DNA of 17,467 nucleotides, from assembly GCA_016783355.1 (NCBI GenBank), contig JADHWR010000022.1, positions 1-17,467 of the forward strand, in the 5' to 3' direction. A program made the position numbers and the translations under genes. Under the pieces are notes generated by a model. It saw only the letters and a program-made list of their open reading frames with translations. It was not told where the DNA came from and searched no databases. Of the stretch, positions 14,015-17,467 are shown in pieces; the first letter of the stretch is position 1, and the number at the start of each line of letters is the position of its first letter. This DNA is from Candidatus Omnitrophota bacterium (GTDB lineage: Bacteria; Omnitrophota; Gorgyraeia; Gygaellales; JAHJCI01).

Positions 14015-14682
14015 TTAAATCCCCAGGCCTTGTGAATACGCGGAAGGGTACAGGCAAAGATTCCTTTCTCCTTTGACTTTCGCTTGAGTCTGGCCATTTT
14101 TAATCGTAGCTGGAAACTATCTTCGTAACTGTTCGGGTGCAAAATTAAAATGCTTATCGGGCTTGTCTTTTTTATTATCTCAACCCCTCTAATAAAATCC
14201 TCCTCGTTAGTTGAGTGACAAATTACAGTCTTCACAAAAACCTCTTTTGAAGAAGCAATCTCCAGAAACTGCTGGTGAAGATTCCAGAAATGAGATAATC
14301 CCGTAGAAGAGGGTAACTTAAAATCCATAGCAATAATATCTACATAATCAATCACCTCATTTAGGGCGTGCGGCAAAGTACCATTAGTCTCTAAATAAAT
14401 AGTTCTTCCTTGTTCTTTGATTAAAGGCAATATCTCCTTTAGAAATGCCCTCTGAAGCAAAGGTTCTCCGCCTGTAAAAACAACAGAATGGAACTCATCC
14501 TCAAAAGATTCTATTTCTTTAACTACTTCCTCTGGTTCATATTCATTAAATGAATTTAATTTTGTATCGCAAAACCTGCAGTTTAAATTACATCCAAAAA
14601 AGCGCAGAAAAATCTGCCTTTCGCCTAAATATATCCCTTCTCCCTGAACAGTATGAAAAATCTCCGCTATCTTTCCCTTCAT
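14011..14682 (-). CDS. queE: 7-carboxy-7-deazaguanine synthase (radical SAM)
   Basis: Radical SAM enzyme that rearranges 6-carboxytetrahydropterin to 7-carboxy-7-deazaguanine (CDG). It is 223 aa. The N-terminal IFHTVQGEGIYLGERQIFLR is the QueE signature, followed by the cluster motif CNLNCRFCD (C31, C35, C38, spaced C-x3-C-x2-C). VVFTGGEPLLQ (the GGEP SAM-binding motif) and LETNGTLP follow. A short C-terminal stretch SILILHPNSY is the expected end of the reduced barrel. It starts 3 nt past the queC stop and overlaps queF by 4 nt. The class is clear and the gene order supports it. Confidence 0.96.
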   Translation of the reverse strand: MKGKIAEIFHTVQGEGIYLGERQIFLRFFGCNLNCRFCDTKLNSFNEYEPEEVVKEIESFEDEFHSVVFTGGEPLLQRAFLKEILPLIKEQGRTIYLETNGTLPHALNEVIDYVDIIAMDFKLPSSTGLSHFWNLHQQFLEIASSKEVFVKTVICHSTNEEDFIRGVEIIKKTSPISILILHPNSYEDSFQLRLKMARLKRKSKEKGIFACTLPRIHKAWGFK

Positions 14683-14685
14683 TTC

Positions 14686-15366
14686 TTATTTTATTAGCAA
14701 AGGGTCGGGAATTCCTGCTTCAGCAAATCCCTTTGCACGATACTGACAGCTATCACATCTTTCGCAAGGGTGCCTGCCGCCCTGGTAACAAGACCACGTT
14801 AATCTAAACGGAACATCTAATTGCGCACCCAAGCGAATAATCTGGGCTTTCGTTTTCTGAATTAAGGGAGTTTTTATCTTAATCTCTTGTTTCTCTACGC
14901 CTGTTTTTGTCCCCGCAGAGATTACCCTTCTAAATGCGCGATAAAACTCTTCTCGACAATCAGGATAATTAGAATAGTCTTGACTATGGACACCAATAAA
15001 AATGTCCCTTGCTCTAATTGCCTCGGCAAAAGATAAAGCAAAACTTAAAAAGATAATATTACGGCCGGGAATATAGGTACTGGGTATTGCTTTGACACCT
15101 TGACACCTTGGCACTTTGACACTTATAGGTATATTTATCTTCTTATCCAAAAGGCTTGAGCCTTTCCAAGGCAGACTAATTTTTAAAATCCGACTTAAGG
15201 ATTTAGCCTTTTTAGCTAAGATTTTTGCGCACTCAATCTCTTTCTTGTGTCTCTGGCCATAATCAAAAAGTAAACAATAACATTTATATCCTTTACTTTT
15301 TGCCCAATAGAGAGTTACTGCTGAATCCAATCCTCCGGATAGCAAAATAATTGCTTTTTTATTCAT
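14686..15366 (-). CDS. queC: 7-cyano-7-deazaguanine synthase
   Basis: ATP-dependent enzyme turning CDG into preQ0 with ammonia. It is 226 aa, normal size. The PP-loop LLSGGLDSAV (residues 8-17) binds ATP, IPSTYIPGRN and GVHSQDYSNYPDCR are family signatures, and four C-terminal cysteines (C193, C201, C204, C207 in CYQGGRHPCERCDSC) bind zinc. The stretch SVKVPRCQGVKA (about 82-93), directly before IPSTYIPGRN, is encoded by an octamer repeat array and is unusual. The start ATG overlaps the end of queD by 8 nt, so translation is probably coupled; no Shine-Dalgarno is visible. Confidence 0.96.
   Translation of the reverse strand: MNKKAIILLSGGLDSAVTLYWAKSKGYKCYCLLFDYGQRHKKEIECAKILAKKAKSLSRILKISLPWKGSSLLDKKINIPISVKVPRCQGVKAIPSTYIPGRNIIFLSFALSFAEAIRARDIFIGVHSQDYSNYPDCREEFYRAFRRVISAGTKTGVEKQEIKIKTPLIQKTKAQIIRLGAQLDVPFRLTWSCYQGGRHPCERCDSCQYRAKGFAEAGIPDPLLIK
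15091..15122 (-). repeat. Octamer tandem array inside queC
   Basis: Four 8-nt units; on the coding strand GTGTCAAA, GTGCCAAG, GTGTCAAG, GTGTCAAA. The encoded peptide SVKVPRCQGVK lies just before the conserved IPSTYIPGRN motif. The period is eight, not seven, but the G-T-G-x-C-A-A pattern resembles the heptamers in valS and thrC. Confidence 0.72.
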
Positions 15367-15727
15367 AGTAAGTGGCGCAAGAATTGCTTGATTCCCAAAC
15401 AGTTATTTTCCGTAGCTTGCAGCTCATGGCTTTTGAGTCGTAACTAAGTTTACCAAAGATATATCTGGCGATATTCTCTGAAGTAGGATTAAACTTTCTA
15501 AAGTAAGCCCTATTATTTAAGTGTTTGTGGTCTAAATTCTTGAGTAGTCTCGTTAGTTTTCCCCTCGCCTTTTTAAAATCCGCTACCATCCCTAATTTGT
15601 TTAAATCCTTGCGGACAAACACTGCTTCAATCTTCCAATTATGCCCATGCAAGTTTTCGCATTTGCCTTTATAGCCCCGCAGATTGTGCGCTGCGCTAAA
15701 CTCCTCAATTACCTTTATTTCATACAT
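15359..15727 (-). CDS. queD: 6-carboxy-5,6,7,8-tetrahydropterin synthase
   Basis: Converts dihydroneopterin triphosphate to 6-carboxytetrahydropterin, the first dedicated queuosine step. From ATG 15727 it is 122 aa. The zinc ligands are H14 (EFSAAH), H27 and H29 (CENLHGHNW), with the catalytic Cys C23 in the same motif. MVADFKKAR and LDHKHLN, then NPTSENIARYIF, are the remaining signatures; the C-terminal VWES holds the substrate-anchoring Glu. An upstream in-frame TTG (15739) would add four residues; a GAGG box lies too close to the TTG and rather far from the ATG, so the start is uncertain by four codons. It follows murI after 16 nt and overlaps queC by 8 nt. Confidence 0.94.
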   Translation of the reverse strand: MYEIKVIEEFSAAHNLRGYKGKCENLHGHNWKIEAVFVRKDLNKLGMVADFKKARGKLTRLLKNLDHKHLNNRAYFRKFNPTSENIARYIFGKLSYDSKAMSCKLRKITVWESSNSCATYYE

Positions 15728-15743
15728 CGCAAGATTCAAAACC

Positions 15744-16628
15744 TCAACACTTAACTGCTGTATGTTTTGCTTTTACCCCGTTCGAAGTCCCCGCCACGGA
15801 ATTTGGCGGGGCAGTCGCCCCTGGCGCCTTATTTCGAACGGGGTTTAAGTGATACATATTTGCCGCTTTACGACCTAAAAAAACATAGGCTGAGTCCCTA
15901 AAACATTCGGGTTCATCCGTAACATAGAAACTCATTTTGCCTTTTCGTTTATTCTTAAGCCTTAATCCTTCATTATCTAAAATACCTTTTACCTCATTTA
16001 CTACTTGCCTGGCTGAATCAATCAATTTAACCTTATCACCGAGGACCTTTTTAATTACTGGCTTAAGCAAGGGATAATGTGTGCAGCCTAAGATTAATAC
16101 ATCTACTTTTGTTTTTTTAAACGGTTTTAGGTATTGGTCTGCAATCTGCTCGGTCTCTTTAGTATTGAACCAATTCTCTTCAACCAAGGGAACAAATAAA
16201 GGACAAGCAAGGCTGATTACCTTAACAGAGGAATCGATACTCTTTATCTCTTTTTCATATGCCTTGCTTTTAATCGTGGAGCGTGTGCCAATCACGCCGA
16301 TGCATTTTGTCCTTGTGGCGTAAACTGCTTCTTTTACGCCAGATGTAATTACACCAATAATCGGAATCCTAAAATAATGCCGGATAACTGGTAAAGCAAG
16401 ACTAGAGGCAGTATTGCAGGCAACAATAATCAGCTTAATATTGAACTTAAGTAAAAATAAAATGTTTTCTAATGTAAAACGTGTAACAGTCTGGGTTGAT
16501 TTTATGCCATATGGAAGACGAGCAGTATCTCCTAAATAAACAATGTCCTCATTGGGCAACTGCCGCATCAACTCCTTGACAACAGTAAGACCACCTATCC
16601 CTGAATCAAATACGCCAATAGCTTTCAC
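15744..16628 (-). CDS. murI: Glutamate racemase with a repeat-derived C-terminal tail
   Basis: Makes D-glutamate for peptidoglycan. It is 294 aa, a little longer than usual. Evidence: GVFDSGIGGLTVVKEL (residues 5-20), the two catalytic cysteines C71 (VACNTAS) and C182 (LGCTHYPLL), and YLGDTARLPYG. The start is a GTG at 16628; an in-frame stop lies four codons upstream and no other start lets the conserved GVFDSG motif be made. Residues about 262-286 (LNPVRNKAPG...TSNGVK) come from a 70-bp palindromic element and form a tail with no counterpart in the family; the normal fold seems to end near residue 260. It is the first gene of its block, behind a candidate promoter that leaves almost no leader. 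Confidence 0.95.
   Translation of the reverse strand: MKAIGVFDSGIGGLTVVKELMRQLPNEDIVYLGDTARLPYGIKSTQTVTRFTLENILFLLKFNIKLIIVACNTASSLALPVIRHYFRIPIIGVITSGVKEAVYATRTKCIGVIGTRSTIKSKAYEKEIKSIDSSVKVISLACPLFVPLVEENWFNTKETEQIADQYLKPFKKTKVDVLILGCTHYPLLKPVIKKVLGDKVKLIDSARQVVNEVKGILDNEGLRLKNKRKGKMSFYVTDEPECFRDSAYVFLGRKAANMYHLNPVRNKAPGATAPPNSVAGTSNGVKAKHTAVKC
15775..15844. repeat. 70-bp palindromic element in the 3' end of murI (copy 2)
   Basis: The arms ACCCCGTTCGAA (15775-15786) and their exact complement (15833-15844) match the outer arms of the coaB copy, and the total length is the same (70 bp). An inner hairpin, CCCCGCCA (15789-15796) with TGGCGGGG (15804-15811), sits at a similar offset. In murI it is read as NPVRNKAPGATAPP then NSVAGTSNGV. 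In coaB the same arm reads TPFE. So the reading frame differs but neither frame meets a stop codon. Confidence 0.88.
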
Positions 16629-16636
16629 AACACTCT

Positions 16637-16665
16637 TTTATACCAGAAATTAGCCCAAAAAGCAA
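16637..16665 (-). promoter_or_regulatory. Candidate sigma-70-type promoter for murI-que block
   Basis: On the minus strand TTGCTT (16665-16660) and TATAAA (16642-16637) are separated by exactly 17 nt. The -10 box is 5 of 6 to consensus, the -35 box weak. The GTG of murI (16628) starts 8 nt after the -10 box, so the expected transcription start falls at or within a base or two of the start codon: a leaderless or nearly leaderless mRNA, consistent with the lack of a clear Shine-Dalgarno. Confidence 0.45.
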
Positions 16666-16842
16666 CAGAATTACGCTTGCTGGGGATGACCTACGCACAG
16701 ATCTCCAAAAGTCTGAATATTGATGCAAAAACCGTCAGAAAGGCCTGCAGACACCTACGAGGTGGGACCGAAGGTCAAGGAGCGTTACATCTGGACCTAA
16801 GTCCGTATATTACACGAAACCAAAAAGGCCATTCTTATATAT
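16638..16842 (+). pseudogene. Helix-turn-helix fragment, probable remnant of a mobile-element protein
   Basis: Plus-strand open stretch without a credible start: LYQKLAQKATELRLLGMTYA then QISKSLNIDAKTVRKACRHL, running to a TAA at 16840-16842. The ELRxLGMTYAQISKSLNI--KTVRKAC pattern is a homeodomain-like HTH typical of recombinases, transposase-like or resolvase DNA-binding tails. After RHLRGG the reading looks random. It overlaps the murI promoter region on the opposite strand. No catalytic domain is present, so it is read as a decayed remnant. The exact parent family is not identified. Confidence 0.5.
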
Positions 16843-16941
16843 AATGGCCGAAAAATCTGGATTCCTAAATCGCAGATATATGGGATAAGATTGAGGAAGA
16901 ATGTTTTTGAGATTTATGCGAAAGAATGTGTCATTGGATAA
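16801..16941 (+). pseudogene. C-terminal remnant of a small protein with a WIPKSQI motif
   Basis: A second plus-strand stretch, in another frame, reads HETKKAILIYNGRKIWIPKS then QIYGIRLRKNVFEIYAKECVIG and a TAA at 16939-16941. It has no start codon after the upstream stop at 16798. The K-A-I-L-I...W-I-P-K-S-Q-I pattern recalls tiny proteins of phages and plasmids of unknown role. It overlaps the end of the HTH fragment in a different frame, so the two pieces are either different decayed genes joined together or one frameshifted gene. From 16942 to 16975 only repeat-like sequence (GTGTCCCCGGAATTTGG) is seen. Confidence 0.45.
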
Positions 16942-16975
16942 TTAAGTATCGTGTCCCCGGAATTTGGAATTTGTC

Positions 16976-17054
16976 TTGTCATTGCCCGATCCCCTGATTA
17001 AATCAGAGGACATGTTTGATCTTTCAATCAAGTCGGAGGACGCAATCCAGAAAC
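16976..17054. repeat. Palindromic repeat unit, composite copy
   Basis: Starts TTGTCATTGCCCGA and ends GCAATCCAGAAAC, the same ends as the clean unit at 17097-17133, but the middle holds extra hairpin material (CCTGATT/AATCAGAGG-like at 16992-17009 and a GATCTTTCAATCAAGTC stretch). It looks like two or more units nested in one another. Confidence 0.6.
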
Positions 17055-17060
17055 TATTCT

Positions 17061-17079
17061 ATTGTCATTGCCCGACTTG
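17061..17079. repeat. Half copy of the palindromic unit
   Basis: ATTGTCATTGCCCGACTTG is an exact 19-nt direct repeat of the left half of the unit at 17097-17115, 36 nt away. The right half is missing and is replaced by CAGACTGTATTATAACT. Confidence 0.7.
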
Positions 17080-17096
17080 CAGACTGTATTATAACT

Positions 17097-17133
17097 ATTG
17101 TCATTGCCCGACTTGATCGGGCAATCCAGAAAC
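17097..17133 (+). repeat. Palindromic unit A, forming the 3' end of the GIY-YIG gene
   Basis: A perfect 9-bp stem, ATTGCCCGA (17103-17111) with TCGGGCAAT (17117-17125), loop CTTGA, then the tail CCAGAAAC. On the opposite strand the unit supplies the last codons (GLPDQVGQ) and the stop of the GIY-YIG gene. The family is widely dispersed in bacteria as REP-like sequence. Confidence 0.8.
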
Positions 17134-17418
17134 GATCTCTTCATATAAATCTCGCCAGCTTGAATTCTTTTCCTCTATCAAATCCAGTTTCCATTTACGA
17201 TTATATTTTTTAAGTCTCTTTTCACGCTTTATCGCATTTTCTGGATCATTATATATTTCGTAATATACTAATTTATCTATATTATATTTCTTTGTAAATC
17301 CTTCTACGAATTTCTTTTTATGTTCCCATAGACGTTTTATTAAATCAGATGTTATACCAATATATAAAGTCCCATTACGTTTATTTGCTAATATATAAAC
17401 AAAGAAGATTCTTTCCAC
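17101..17418 (-). CDS. Small GIY-YIG nuclease domain protein
   Basis: A 105-aa protein of the single-domain GIY-YIG (YhbQ/UPF0213-like) type, a predicted DNA endonuclease of unclear cellular role. The GIY half is FFVYILANKRNGT (Y8), the YIG half LYIGIT (Y19-I-G21), followed by the expected Arg (R29 in DLIKRLWEH) and the acidic helix with Glu in YNDPENAIKREKRLKKYNRKWK. The C-terminal GLPDQVGQ and the stop come from a palindromic repeat unit, so the natural end is probably near SSWRDLYEEI. The start is a GTG directly after an in-frame TAA, with no Shine-Dalgarno. Similar palindromic units face the gene from both sides in opposite orientation. No neighbouring operon partner; expression is uncertain. 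Confidence 0.88.
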   Translation of the reverse strand: MERIFFVYILANKRNGTLYIGITSDLIKRLWEHKKKFVEGFTKKYNIDKLVYYEIYNDPENAIKREKRLKKYNRKWKLDLIEEKNSSWRDLYEEIVSGLPDQVGQ

Positions 17419-17422
17419 TTAT

Positions 17423-17453
17423 TTTCTGGTTCCTCTGGTCAAGCCAGAGGACG
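17423..17453 (-). repeat. Palindromic unit D, upstream of the GIY-YIG gene
   Basis: CCTCTGG (17432-17438) pairs with CCAGAGG (17444-17450) around TCAAG, which on the minus strand is CTTGA, the same loop as unit A. The minus-strand tail CCAGAAA (17429-17423) is also shared and points into the gene. The stem sequence differs from unit A while pairing is preserved, the pattern expected for a conserved structure. It may extend past the window edge. Confidence 0.68.
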
Positions 17454-17467
17454 ACGTCTGCGAAAAT

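Noticed and set aside
16629..16700. preQ1 riboswitch or other leader upstream of the que block
   Set aside because: The que genes lie behind murI, whose predicted leader is almost absent, and the short murI-queD gap has no room for an aptamer.
16976..17133. Direct repeats ATTGTCATTGCCCGA as a CRISPR array
   Set aside because: Only three irregularly spaced copies, one truncated; units are hairpins, spacers are not uniform, and no cas gene is near.
17016..17213. Plus-strand open frame of 65 codons with VIARLADC and VIARLDRAIQ
   Set aside because: It is made of the palindromic units themselves and the antisense of the GIY-YIG gene; VIARLDRAIQ is the usual translation of this repeat, not a gene.

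Overview
The window looks like a stretch of chromosome from an uncultured, anaerobic-type bacterium. The best guess is a Candidatus Omnitrophota-like lineage. That guess rests on short palindromic elements that encode peptides such as NPVRN...SNGV, on 7-8 nt tandem repeats inside conserved genes, and on small AT-leaning genes packed head to tail. It comes from pattern recognition, not from a phylogeny. Base composition is moderate to low GC. Every housekeeping gene from 1 to 16628 lies on the minus strand, so transcription runs from high to low coordinates.

In the direction of transcription there are two blocks. Block 1 (16628 to 10816) is murI, queD, queC, queE, queF, a two-subunit class I fumarase (alpha, then beta), rph and an XTP/dITP pyrophosphatase. 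Most genes overlap or are only a few bases apart. A candidate promoter sits directly upstream of murI, so close that the mRNA may be leaderless. The que genes make preQ1 for queuosine from the GTP-derived precursor; folE is not in the window. Block 1 ends in a repeat-rich gap (10548-10815) with a terminator-like hairpin and a broken tRNA copy.

Block 2 (10547 to 1) starts with tRNA-Pro(UGG) and a PilZ protein. It continues with homoserine dehydrogenase, threonine synthase, a stand-alone CoaB, an ApgM-type phosphoglycerate mutase homologue that is probably the missing homoserine kinase, a CstA-type transporter, aspartate kinase, citramalate synthase and the N-terminal 418 codons of valyl-tRNA synthetase. 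It is largely an aspartate-to-threonine operon, followed by the pyruvate route to isoleucine (CimA) and a branched-chain aminoacyl-tRNA synthetase.

The right end (16629-17467) holds no intact housekeeping gene. It has two decayed plus-strand fragments (a helix-turn-helix and a WIPKSQI-type tail), several palindromic repeat units and a small GIY-YIG nuclease gene bracketed by palindromic units in opposite orientation.

The most unusual feature is how many small repeats have entered conserved genes without breaking the frame. A 70-bp palindromic element appears in both coaB and murI, read in different frames, and a shorter relative is also in coaB. Heptamer arrays lie inside valS and thrC and encode nearly the same peptide. 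An octamer array lies inside queC, a hairpin plus a degenerate A-rich repeat lies inside the fumarase alpha gene, and a double hairpin interrupts the D-loop of a tRNA-Pro-like pseudogene.
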